The notes under the pieces were generated by a model. The model did no database searches and was not told where the DNA came from. It saw nothing but the letters and a program-made list of their open reading frames with translations. Both the position numbers and the translations under genes were made by a program. From Martelella sp. HB161492 (GTDB lineage Bacteria; Pseudomonadota; Alphaproteobacteria; Rhizobiales; Rhizobiaceae), in contig NZ_JAATVV010000003.1 in the NCBI RefSeq assembly GCF_013184775.1, positions 310,001-374,000 of the forward strand: a stretch of DNA of 64,000 nucleotides, written 5' to 3'. Shown here piece by piece: positions 27,176 through 34,845 of the stretch. Position 1 is the first letter of the stretch, and every line of letters starts with the position of its first letter.

Positions 27176-28273
27176 CTAGAGGGCAAGCCGCGAGCGGTTG
27201 CGCAGTAAAATCCAGAGAAAGAAGGGGCCGCCGACGACGGCGGTGATGATGCCGATCGGCAATTCGGCCGGGGCGGCGACCGTGCGGGCAACGAGATCGG
27301 CCATGATCAGCATGCTGCCGCCAAGAAGGGCGCAGGCCGGCAGAAGGTAGCGGTGATCCGGTCCGATGACGAGACGAAGGAGATGCGGCACGACGATGCC
27401 GACGAAGCCGATACCGCCAGAAACGGCGACACCGGCGCCCGTTGCCGCGGCAACCGCCAGAATGGTGATGTTTTTCAGTCGCTGCACCGAAATACCCATG
27501 TGAAAGGCGGTGGCTTCGCCAAGCGTGATGGCGTTGAGCCCACGGGCCATGAAGGGCAGAACTGCGAAGGCTGCCAGCATGATCGGGGCAATCGCAAAGA
27601 CCTTTGCCCAGGTTGCGCCAGCCAGCGAACCCATCGACCAGAAGGTCAGGTCACGCAATTGCTGGTCATTGGCGAGATAGACAAGGAAGCCGGTGGCCGC
27701 GCCCGCAAGCGCGGAAAGGGCGATGCCGGCAAGCAGCATGGTTGCGACGGAGGTCTGGCCATGACGGGTGGCAACCTTGTAGAGGATCAGCGTGGTGGCA
27801 AGCCCGCCGACAAAGGCGGCAAAGGGCAGGGCGTAGAACCCCATGAGCCCGGAAAGCGGCGCCGCCAGCGAGCCGCCGAGAACAATCATGATGACGGCAC
27901 CAAGCCCGGCGCCGGCGGACACGCCGACAAGGCCGGGATCCGCCAGCGGATTGCGAAACAGCCCCTGCATGGCGGCGCCGCAGACAGCTAGCGAGGCCCC
28001 GACCAGAAAGCCGAGAATGGCGCGCGGCAGGCGGATATCAAAAATGATGATCCGGTCCCGGCTGCCGATGGCGTCCTGATTGCCGGTCATGATGGCATGG
28101 GCGACGTCGAAAAGAGACGCGTCCGATGCGCCCCAGGAGACCGAGAACAGAACCGAAAGCACGGCGGCAACGGCAAGAATTGCGATGGTCACGGCCGCCA
28201 GCTCCGCACGGTTTCCGGTCTGGCTGTGGTGGGCAATCCGTCTGAGGCCCGAAAATGGTTCCGTCAGGGCCAT
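27176..28273 (-). CDS. hmuU: Haem ABC transporter permease HmuU (FecCD family)
   Basis: This 365-residue FecCD-type permease has multiple hydrophobic helices. It carries the conserved RLPRAILGFLVGASLAVCGAAMQGLFRNPLADP segment (about 98-130) and GIGFVGIVVPHLLRLVIGPDHR near residues 285-307. It forms the transmembrane path for haem with HmuV and HmuT. The start at 28273 is chosen because a strong GGAGGTG precedes it; it lies 4 nt after the hmuT stop. Confidence 0.94.
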   Translation of the reverse strand: MALTEPFSGLRRIAHHSQTGNRAELAAVTIAILAVAAVLSVLFSVSWGASDASLFDVAHAIMTGNQDAIGSRDRIIIFDIRLPRAILGFLVGASLAVCGAAMQGLFRNPLADPGLVGVSAGAGLGAVIMIVLGGSLAAPLSGLMGFYALPFAAFVGGLATTLILYKVATRHGQTSVATMLLAGIALSALAGAATGFLVYLANDQQLRDLTFWSMGSLAGATWAKVFAIAPIMLAAFAVLPFMARGLNAITLGEATAFHMGISVQRLKNITILAVAAATGAGVAVSGGIGFVGIVVPHLLRLVIGPDHRYLLPACALLGGSMLIMADLVARTVAAPAELPIGIITAVVGGPFFLWILLRNRSRLAL

Positions 28274-28277
28274 GTGG

Positions 28278-29165
28278 TCACGCACCTCCGTAGATGGCCG
28301 TCGAAAGCGCCTCGACGCCATCTGCCAGGCGGGGGCCGAAACTCATCGTGGCGATCGGGTCGACGCGGAAGATTGCATGGTTCCTGCCGGCCGGCGTGAG
28401 CGCCAGTGCGGGCTGAGCCAGGGCATCGGCGTCCGATACGGCGTGGTTGCCCGCGACGCCGCTCATCATGATGATGACGTCGGGCGCCGCCGCAATGATC
28501 GCCTCGTCGGTCAGGGCCTTGTAGCCGGGATAGCTGCCGACCGCATTGTCGAGGCCCGCAAGGGTGAGAATGCCGTCGGCTGCCGTGCCTGTGCCGGATG
28601 CCATCACCTTGCCGCCGCTGAGGCTGAGGATGAAGATCGCCTTCTTGCGGCTCGCCGCCGGGCGGGCTTCATTGCGGGCGAGAATGGGATCAAGCTTGGC
28701 GGTGACGGCCTCGACGAGTGCCGTTGCTTCAGTCTGTTTGCCAAGCAGATCGCCGATGGCCGTGATTTCGCCGACAATGCCGGCGCGATCATAGGTCTCG
28801 GGAATTTCGGCGAAGGTCACATCGGCATTTTTGAGGACATCCAGTGTCTCCGGCGGACCGGACCCTTCAATGGCGATGATGGCGCTCGGATCAACGGAGA
28901 GAACGCCTTCAGGCGCGAGCTGGCGCATATAGCCGATATCCGGCAGAGCCATGGCCTGCGGCGGGTACATGCTGGTCGTGTCGCGGCCGACAAGCAGGTC
29001 TCCGGCACCCAAAGCATAGATGATCTCGGTGACCGAACCGCCGATGGAAACCAGCCGCGAGGGATCTGCAAGCGGGTCCGCCGATGCCGGCCGGGCGATG
29101 GCAAGGCCAAGCGTCGCGAGCAAGGCGATGCGGCGGGAGGCAGAGAGAAGAGAATGGATATGCAT
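28278..29165 (-). CDS. hmuT: Periplasmic haem-binding protein HmuT
   Basis: This 295-residue periplasmic protein has a Sec signal peptide of about 29 residues ending ARPASA. A class III binding-protein fold follows, with RLVSIGGSVTEIIYALGAGD and PDVIIMMSGV. It captures haem delivered by a TonB-dependent receptor and hands it to HmuUV. It is 9 nt downstream of hmuS and 4 nt upstream of hmuU, consistent with one transcript. Confidence 0.94.
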   Translation of the reverse strand: MHIHSLLSASRRIALLATLGLAIARPASADPLADPSRLVSIGGSVTEIIYALGAGDLLVGRDTTSMYPPQAMALPDIGYMRQLAPEGVLSVDPSAIIAIEGSGPPETLDVLKNADVTFAEIPETYDRAGIVGEITAIGDLLGKQTEATALVEAVTAKLDPILARNEARPAASRKKAIFILSLSGGKVMASGTGTAADGILTLAGLDNAVGSYPGYKALTDEAIIAAAPDVIIMMSGVAGNHAVSDADALAQPALALTPAGRNHAIFRVDPIATMSFGPRLADGVEALSTAIYGGA

Positions 29166-29174
29166 CTGGATTTC

Positions 29175-30254
29175 CTAGGCCGCTGCGGTTGCCTTCAGGC
29201 GCGGCAGGTTCTCGACAAGATCGCGCCAGGCGGGGCGCTCGGCGAAGCCTTCCTGGCGCTTGCCGAAGAACTGGATGATCATGCCGCCTTCGGCGTCGAA
29301 AGCCTCAACGGAGGTGACGTGGCCGTCAGCGGTTGGCTTGCGCACAAGAAAGGCGCGGGTGATATGATCGCGGCGCAGATGGAGATGAAATGTCGGATCC
29401 ATGACGTTGATCCAGGGGCCCATCTCGACGATGTTTGAGACCGGGCCGGAATGGATCTGCACAATGCCGCTATTGGCGACAAAGGCCATGATCGGCAGAT
29501 CCGGCTGGGTTGCAGCACGCTTGAACATCTCGGTCACCGCGTCTGGCGCCAGTTCCTCGGCGTAATCTGTGCCGACGCTTTCAAGGGCTGTCTGGCGATG
29601 AAGCTTCATGTCGGACAGCATGCCGAAGAACTGATGCGTATCGGTCATGGCCGCCCAGCGTCCGCGCAGCACTTCGACATCGACGGCGTCCGGGTTGCGC
29701 TCAAATTCACTGTCATGCGGCGTTACAGCCTCAGCGGTGAAGATGCGCGACTGGTCGTCAAGCCTGGCGTCCGTGACAAAGCTGCGATAGGCGTCAAGGT
29801 TCGAGCCTGGACGCAGATGCAGCTTGAAAACTGCCGTGCCGCTCCTGTCGAAATATTGCAGGCTCAGCTTTTCATTGCCGTCCTTATCCGTTTTGGCGAC
29901 GGCAAATCCATATGCCCAGCGATTGGGGAAAATGCGCAGGTCGATATTCTCGCCGAGGACGATCGACGCCCTTGCGCCGGAGCGGATGTTTTCGAAGACG
30001 CCGATTTTTTCATGCACTGCACTGTCATTGCGCGATAGTGCCATGATCTCGCCAAAGGCTTCGGCATGGGCCAGCAATGTTGCCGGATCGGCGATGATGC
30101 GGGTTGCGGTAAATCCAACGTCGGCGGCAACGAGTTCTGCCTCACTGATGCCGAGCCGGGCGGCAATGTCGCGCTCGCGCATGCCCGGGTTTTCCGCCCG
30201 GAAAGCGCGGATCTGATCGGGCGTGGGGCGGGAAGAGGCTGTTGGGTCTTGCAT
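29175..30254 (-). CDS. hmuS: Haemin-degrading/haem-trafficking protein HmuS
   Basis: This 359-residue cytoplasmic protein has the tandem HemS/ChuX-like halves. The second half includes HSGPVSNIVEMGPWINVMDPTFHLHLR (about 253-280), whose histidine is the usual haem ligand region. Family members bind and degrade or traffic imported haem. It precedes hmuTUV in the same direction and follows hmuP by ten nucleotides. Confidence 0.93.
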   Translation of the reverse strand: MQDPTASSRPTPDQIRAFRAENPGMRERDIAARLGISEAELVAADVGFTATRIIADPATLLAHAEAFGEIMALSRNDSAVHEKIGVFENIRSGARASIVLGENIDLRIFPNRWAYGFAVAKTDKDGNEKLSLQYFDRSGTAVFKLHLRPGSNLDAYRSFVTDARLDDQSRIFTAEAVTPHDSEFERNPDAVDVEVLRGRWAAMTDTHQFFGMLSDMKLHRQTALESVGTDYAEELAPDAVTEMFKRAATQPDLPIMAFVANSGIVQIHSGPVSNIVEMGPWINVMDPTFHLHLRRDHITRAFLVRKPTADGHVTSVEAFDAEGGMIIQFFGKRQEGFAERPAWRDLVENLPRLKATAAA

Positions 30255-30264
30255 GGTTCTGGCC

Positions 30265-30435
30265 CTATTTGTTCAGGATGAGTTTGCCCTGGCGGGTGAT
30301 TTTCATGTGATAGTCTGCGCCCTGATGGCGAATGATGATTTCGCTGTCGCGGCCGAAAAGCGCCGTACTTTCAATGACGCGGCGGGTTCCGACGCTGTTT
30401 TCCGGCGGCATGGTGACCGTTTTGTTTTCATTCAT
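30265..30435 (-). CDS. hmuP: Haem uptake regulator HmuP/HemP
   Basis: This small protein of about 56 residues ends in the family pattern ESTALFGRDSEIIIRHQG followed by YHMKITRQGKLILNK. In rhizobia HmuP coactivates haem-transport genes together with Irr. The ATG at 30435 is used; a TTG at 30474 would add 13 residues. It is the first gene of the hmu operon and lies below an IRO box. Confidence 0.88.
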   Translation of the reverse strand: MNENKTVTMPPENSVGTRRVIESTALFGRDSEIIIRHQGADYHMKITRQGKLILNK

Positions 30436-30493
30436 AATGGCCGTGTCGTCCTGCGGCTGATAAACTTGATTCAAAAAGGAAGCTTATATAACT

Positions 30494-30508
30494 TGACTTA
30501 ATAAATCA
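30494..30508. promoter_or_regulatory. IRO box (RirA-type iron operator) upstream of hmuP
   Basis: TGA-N9-TCA, reading TGACTTAATAAATCA, fits the iron-responsive operator bound by RirA in rhizobia. It lies about 60 bp upstream of hmuP in an AT-rich divergent region, with the small exported protein gene on the other side. This predicts repression of haem uptake in iron sufficiency. Confidence 0.6.
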
Positions 30509-30573
30509 TATTTGTCTATCCCGTAATGCGCCTGTTTGCTTCAGGGCATGCGACAGGCAGAACGAGGTATTGG

Positions 30574-31020
30574 ATGTCACTTTCTCGAATGAAATTGCGG
30601 CTTGTCATGGCCGTTGCTGCCGCGATCACAGGGCCATGCAGTGCGGCGATGGCGCAGGAACAGCCGATCGCTGCAGCCAAGGCGACGGTTTCGCTGGAAC
30701 TCAACGCGGTGATGACGACGGCGAAGGGCTGCAAGCTGACTTTTGTTGTGGAAAATGGCTTGAAAATGCCGATTACCAGCCTCAAGGCGGAGGTGGCGCT
30801 TTTCAACGCCGATGGCATTGTCGACCGGATGACCATGCTGGATTTTCTGGATCTGCCGGTCGAAAAACGCCGCGTTCGCCAATTTGAGCTGCAGGGTGCG
30901 CCCTGCGAGGAGCTGAGTGGATTGCTGCTGAACGATGTGAAGGTCTGCGAGGGGGGCGGGGATCAATGCGTCGCCGCGATCGAAACCCGTTCAAAAGCGA
31001 CGATTGGCTTCGACGGCTGA
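30574..31020 (+). CDS. Small exported protein of unknown function
   Basis: This 148-residue protein has an N-terminal signal peptide (RMKLRLVMAVAAAITGPCSAAMA, positions 5-27). The mature part is a probable beta-sandwich with four cysteines (GCKLTF, APCEEL, KVCEGG and DQC), perhaps forming disulfides in the periplasm. I do not recognise a named family. The ATG at 30574 follows GAGG; an upstream ATG at 30526 lacks one. It is divergent from hmuP and sits 111 nt before the tonB-like gene, so an iron-related envelope role is possible. Confidence 0.7.
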   Translation: MSLSRMKLRLVMAVAAAITGPCSAAMAQEQPIAAAKATVSLELNAVMTTAKGCKLTFVVENGLKMPITSLKAEVALFNADGIVDRMTMLDFLDLPVEKRRVRQFELQGAPCEELSGLLLNDVKVCEGGGDQCVAAIETRSKATIGFDG

Positions 31021-31131
31021 GGCTTGTCGCCGCAGTGCAACACATGCGAAAGTAAAAGTGCGGTGCGGTCCGGGCGCAATCGGCCCTCTGTCGCATCCTG
31101 CCCGCCTGGCGGGTCTGCATGAACCGGATGA

Positions 31132-32670
31132 ATGTCCATGGATTTTGACAGGTCGACCTTTGCGAATGGTTTGCCCGGCGGCGTGCGCGAGCGCGACGCG
31201 GGAGAGCCTGATCCGTCAGTCGCACCGCAAGCCGGACGAGAAGGCGATCGTGCAGGTGATGCCGATGGTCTGTTTGATCAGGCGGTCTTTGACCTGATCG
31301 CGCAGGCGAAACGCAGCCATGCTGAGACAGATGCAGCTTCCGGCATGCCGGCTGAGGACGACGCGGTGGCGGATGAAGCGCCGCAGGACATTGATCCGCC
31401 GAGCCTGCCGCGAATCGTGCCGCCCGGGGCCAAGCTGCCGGCGCGGGGCACGGTCGTTTTCGTTCTGACGTCGCTTGTCTTTCATTCGATGCTTCTGGCC
31501 ATGGCACTGAATATCGTGCGCGCCATTCCCGAAGCGCCGGCGGAAGAGGGCAGCATTTCCGTCAGCGTTGTCATGCTGGGTGACGGCAATGTCGATGCCG
31601 CGGCTGCCGGCGGCAAGGACGAGATCATCAATCCCGTCGAAGTCGAGGCCACGCCGGTCGAGACGACAGAGATTGCGCCTGAAAGCGAGCCGGAACCCGT
31701 TACCCCGGCTGAAACGACAGCGCCGGATCTGCCGGTTACCCCTGAGCCGCCAGCGCTTTCGCCCGTCACGCCGCAGCCTGTCTTGCCGGAGACAGCTAAG
31801 CCTGCACCGCCGCCGCCTGAGCCGGTGACAGAAGACGCCGTTGCCGCCCTGCCGGTTGCCGAACCGGTGGCGGTCCCGGTTGAAGCCGCAGAACCGGCCC
31901 CGCTTTCGCCGGACGTGCCCGATATTCTTGCCGTTGCGCCAATTGCCACGCCATCTCAAGATACGGTGGCCCCGTCGGCGCCGCCTCCGCCTGATGTGGC
32001 TGAGGCCGAAGCTTCCGCGCCAGCGCCGGCCGAACCGGTTGAGGCGGCTGCGCTCAAGCCCGTTCAGCCGGAAACGCCGGAGGAGATCAAGGCTGAGGTC
32101 CCCGACGAGGCCCCGACAGCTGACGCCCTGCCGCCACCTGAAGCGACACCAACACCGACACCATCGCCGCACAAGAGTGCAGCCGTGCCGAAAAAGCCGG
32201 CCGACAGGCCTGCCAAATCTGCGCCGAAGCCAAAGCCGAAAACCACAAGCCACGGCAATGAAGGCCAGTCAGCCACCGATGCACGCCGTGGTGTCGCCAG
32301 TGGTGAGGAAAATGCCCGGGCCGCTGATGCGGCACGGAAGAGTGCCGAAGCCTCCGGTGCGGGGCAGGCGTCACGGACGAACTACGAAGGCAAGATCCAG
32401 AGGCGGCTTGCCCGCGCCATCTCGCCATCACGTTACTATTCCAGGATATCCGAGCGGCTCAAGGTCACCGTTACGCTGCGTATTGTGCTGGACCGTTCCG
32501 GCCGCGTCGGCAGTATCCGGCTGACGCGCGGTTCCGGCAACAGCGAGGTCGATGGTATCGTGCTCGAGCGCGCCGGACGGGCAGGGCCATTTCCGCCTTT
32601 CCCCGCTGGTGCCTATTCCGAAAACAGCAAGGGTTTTTCCATGTCAGTCAATCTGGATCTCAGACGCTGA
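31132..32670 (+). CDS. tonB: TonB-family energy transducer with long Pro/Ala-rich linker
   Basis: This 512-residue protein has a cytoplasmic N-terminus of about 103 residues and a single membrane anchor (TVVFVLTSLVFHSMLLAMAL, about 105-125). A very long Pro/Ala/Glu-rich periplasmic linker (about 175-370) leads to a C-terminal TonB domain with LKVTVTLRIVLDRSGRVGSIRLTRGSG and GPFPPFPAGAY. TonB couples the proton-motive force to outer-membrane siderophore or haem receptors. Both the cytoplasmic part and the linker are longer than in E. coli TonB. ExbB and ExbD are not in the window. Its place beside hmuPSTUV suggests haem uptake. Confidence 0.88.
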   Translation: MSMDFDRSTFANGLPGGVRERDAGEPDPSVAPQAGREGDRAGDADGLFDQAVFDLIAQAKRSHAETDAASGMPAEDDAVADEAPQDIDPPSLPRIVPPGAKLPARGTVVFVLTSLVFHSMLLAMALNIVRAIPEAPAEEGSISVSVVMLGDGNVDAAAAGGKDEIINPVEVEATPVETTEIAPESEPEPVTPAETTAPDLPVTPEPPALSPVTPQPVLPETAKPAPPPPEPVTEDAVAALPVAEPVAVPVEAAEPAPLSPDVPDILAVAPIATPSQDTVAPSAPPPPDVAEAEASAPAPAEPVEAAALKPVQPETPEEIKAEVPDEAPTADALPPPEATPTPTPSPHKSAAVPKKPADRPAKSAPKPKPKTTSHGNEGQSATDARRGVASGEENARAADAARKSAEASGAGQASRTNYEGKIQRRLARAISPSRYYSRISERLKVTVTLRIVLDRSGRVGSIRLTRGSGNSEVDGIVLERAGRAGPFPPFPAGAYSENSKGFSMSVNLDLRR

Positions 32671-32708
32671 CCTGAGCATGCCCTGCCAATCTGAAGACGG
32701 AGCATGCC

Positions 32709-33074
32709 ATGTTGTTGGAACTTCACCACATTCAGCTCGCCATGCCGGAAGGGCGGGAACAGGACGCCCGCGCATTTTACTGCGATATTCTCGGGCTGAA
32801 AGCGGTCGAGAAGCCCGAAGAGCTGCGCCATCGCGGCGGGTGCTGGTTTGAAAGTGGCCAGTGTCGCATCCATCTCGGCGTAGAAACCCCTTTTCGTCCG
32901 GCGAAAAAGGCGCATCCGGCGTTCAGGGTTCGCGCGCTTGCGCAGATCAAGGCACGGTTGCGTGACTGTCAGATCGGCTTTGCCAGCGATATCGACCTTC
33001 CCGGCATCCGGCGTATCTATATCGCCGATCCCTTCGGCAACCGGATTGAATTGCTGGAAGTGATCGAGGGCTGA
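32709..33074 (+). CDS. VOC-family (glyoxalase/bleomycin resistance-like) protein
   Basis: This 121-residue single-domain protein starts LLELHHIQLAMPEGREQDARAFYCDILGL and ends in YIADPFGNRIELLEVIEG, the two halves of the vicinal oxygen chelate fold. Possible metal ligands are His8 and a C-terminal Glu. The family includes glyoxalases, dioxygenases and resistance proteins; the substrate is unknown. GGAG precedes the ATG. A terminator follows within three bases of the stop. Confidence 0.85.
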   Translation: MLLELHHIQLAMPEGREQDARAFYCDILGLKAVEKPEELRHRGGCWFESGQCRIHLGVETPFRPAKKAHPAFRVRALAQIKARLRDCQIGFASDIDLPGIRRIYIADPFGNRIELLEVIEG

Positions 33075-33076
33075 GT

Positions 33077-33125
33077 GCTGGATCATCGGGCGCTGAATCT
33101 TAAGTGCCCGATGATCCAGCTTTTT
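33077..33125 (+). terminator. Rho-independent terminator of the VOC gene
   Basis: GCTGGATCATCGGGC (33077-33091) and GCCCGATGATCCAGC (33106-33120) form a perfect 15-bp stem with a 14-nt loop, followed by TTTTT. Confidence 0.88.
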
Positions 33126-33132
33126 CTAATTC

Positions 33133-33178
33133 CGCATCGGGTTTCCGAAAAACCGGGAACCACTTTTCGCCCGATGCG
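33133..33178. repeat. Dispersed modular intergenic repeat, copy 3
   Basis: CGCATCGGG (33133-33141) and CCCGATGCG (33170-33178) enclose CGAAAA and TTTTCG half-sites. The reverse strand reads AGCGCATCGGGCGAAAAG, closely matching the element at 24756. This type of palindrome is familiar between genes in rhizobial genomes. Confidence 0.65.
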
Positions 33179-33209
33179 CTAGACGGGCGGAATTCGTCCG
33201 TGCGCCGGC

Positions 33210-34070
33210 TCAGGCGCCATTGCCGAGCGTGCGGGAAATGCCCTGAATCGCCGGCTGGTAGGTCGGGTCAAGGCTCTTGGCCTTCTGGTAATAGCTGGCC
33301 GCCTTCTGCAGATCGCCCTGGCGTTCGTAGATCAGGCCGACATTGGCCCAGCTCTCGGCAACCGTCTGGTCAAGTGAAAGCGCCTTGTCGAAATTGGCCT
33401 TGGCATTGGCATCGTCGTTCAGCGCCAGATAGGAAACGCCGCGACCATTATAGGGCTGCGGGGATTTCGGCGACAGCGAGATGGCAATGGTGAAATCGGC
33501 GATGGCCTGTTCCTGCTGGCCGCGCTTCTGTTCGATCAGGCCGCGATTGTGATAGGCGCGGGGATCGGTGGTATTGAGGTCGATGGCGCGGGAGAAATCG
33601 GCAAAGGCATCATTGTCCTGCCCGGCCTCGCGGTAGAGATTGCCGCGGCCGATATAGGCAACGTCATAATTCGGATTGATCTGAAGCGCCTTGTTATAGT
33701 CGTTCAGTGCGTCGACCTGCCTGCCCATGCTGCGCTCGATGAGCGCGCGGTTGGCATAGGCCTGATAATATTGCGGGTTCAGCTTGATGGCCTGGTTGAA
33801 GTCATCCATGGCGCGACGGGTATCGCCAGCGCGGCCATAGGCGGAGCCGCGGACATTGTAGCCTTCAGGATTGTTCGGATCACTGGAGATGACGGCTGAA
33901 AGCGAGGCGATGTTCTGCTGCGAGCCCTGAGTCGAATCAATGGCGATGACATTGTCGTTCATCGTGGCGGACTGGCAGGAGGCCAGGAGCGCCGCGACGC
34001 CGATGATCAGAACGCTCTGCGCCAGCTTGAACCGGTTGCTGCTATTGTGCCTGATCATTACTGCTGTCAT
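33210..34070 (-). CDS. TPR-repeat lipoprotein
   Basis: This 286-residue protein has a hydrophobic signal ending in the lipobox LLASC (Cys near 32). About six tetratricopeptide repeats follow, for example GYNVRGSAYGRAGDTRRAMDDFNQAI and AYANRALIERSMGRQVDALNDYNKAL (both quoted in part). TPR lipoproteins act as envelope scaffolds, often in cell-division or secretion assemblies; no specific partner is indicated. An ATG at 34058 is an alternative start. It lies downstream of rpsU on the same strand but beyond a terminator. Confidence 0.85.
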   Translation of the reverse strand: MTAVMIRHNSSNRFKLAQSVLIIGVAALLASCQSATMNDNVIAIDSTQGSQQNIASLSAVISSDPNNPEGYNVRGSAYGRAGDTRRAMDDFNQAIKLNPQYYQAYANRALIERSMGRQVDALNDYNKALQINPNYDVAYIGRGNLYREAGQDNDAFADFSRAIDLNTTDPRAYHNRGLIEQKRGQQEQAIADFTIAISLSPKSPQPYNGRGVSYLALNDDANAKANFDKALSLDQTVAESWANVGLIYERQGDLQKAASYYQKAKSLDPTYQPAIQGISRTLGNGA

Positions 34071-34164
34071 CTCGATATCTCTTGGATCTGTGGTTGAAGT
34101 GCCCGTTCATGCAAACCGAAGATGATTCACGGCATGAATCGCGCAGCGTGAACCAAGCAATAGC

Positions 34165-34196
34165 AAAGAAAAAGGCGGGGGCAAGACGCTCCCGCC
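34165..34196 (-). terminator. Terminator of rpsU
   Basis: On the minus strand GGCGGG (34196-34191) pairs with CCCGCC (34179-34174) and is followed by TTTTTCTTT. A second inverted repeat, GTGTTGCC/GGCAACAC, lies at 34213-34229 just after the rpsU stop. Confidence 0.7.
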
Positions 34197-34229
34197 GAAT
34201 CGACAATCAACTGTGTTGCCCGGCAACAC

Positions 34230-34442
34230 TTAGCGCGAAATCAGGCCTTCGCGAATGGCGCGCTTGCGAGCCAGCTTGCGGACGCGGCGAATGGCTTCTG
34301 CCTTTTCACGGGCGCGCTTCTGCGACGGCTTTTCATAGTAATCGCGCATCTTCATTTCGCGGAAGATACCCTCGCGCTGCATTTTCTTCTTGAGAGCGCG
34401 GAGAGCCTGATCAACGTTATTGTCGCGGACAAGTACTTGCAC
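34230..34442 (-). CDS. rpsU: 30S ribosomal protein S21
   Basis: This 70-residue basic protein, [19 protein letters not shown] onwards, is S21, which sits on the 30S platform and assists initiation. A GTG at 34442 stands exactly where the family start residue occurs (MQVLVRDNN) and is preceded by AAGGAT, so GTG initiation is proposed. An in-frame extension to 34484 would add 14 residues not seen in the family. Confidence 0.92.
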   Translation of the reverse strand: MQVLVRDNNVDQALRALKKKMQREGIFREMKMRDYYEKPSQKRAREKAEAIRRVRKLARKRAIREGLISR

Positions 34443-34845
34443 GTGTATCCCGATCCTTTGGTTTGGTGTGCCCGCGTTCAGCATCAGCCGCAGCTTCGGG
34501 CGTCAAATATCATCACGCAAGGGCCCATGTCCTTGCAACTGGCGCCGCGAATATCAGATCATGACGTGTCTGTCCAGTCTTCCAGGCTCCGGATCGCCGA
34601 AGAATCAGGGGGAAGGCGCCTTTTTCTTGTCGCCGGCGGGATTCCAGCCGAGGTCAAGGGGGGAACTCCCGGATTGCGTGACCGGCTGGACCCCAACTGG
34701 GCGATTGTGTCGCATGGCTGAGCTGCCAATGTCAAAGACGGGTTGCAAAAGCGTCGCAAAAAGACCGTTGCGCCGTCTTTGGATTTGCTTTCTCTTGAAA
34801 AGAAAGGACCTCCTTATCGGGTCCCGCACAGACGGAGACGAGCAT
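34443..34845. other. Divergent leader region rpsU / soxB
   Basis: This gap of about 400 nt holds the promoters for rpsU (minus) and the sox operon (plus). Two direct copies of a YGCAAAA motif, TTGCAAAAGCG (34743) and TCGCAAAAAGA (34754), are spaced 11 bp. That fits tandem half-sites of an AraC-type activator. No riboswitch or small gene was recognised. Confidence 0.4.

Noticed and set aside
34443-34845. Glycine or SAM riboswitch ahead of soxB
   Set aside because: I looked for conserved core motifs of these classes and could not find them; the leader remains unexplained.
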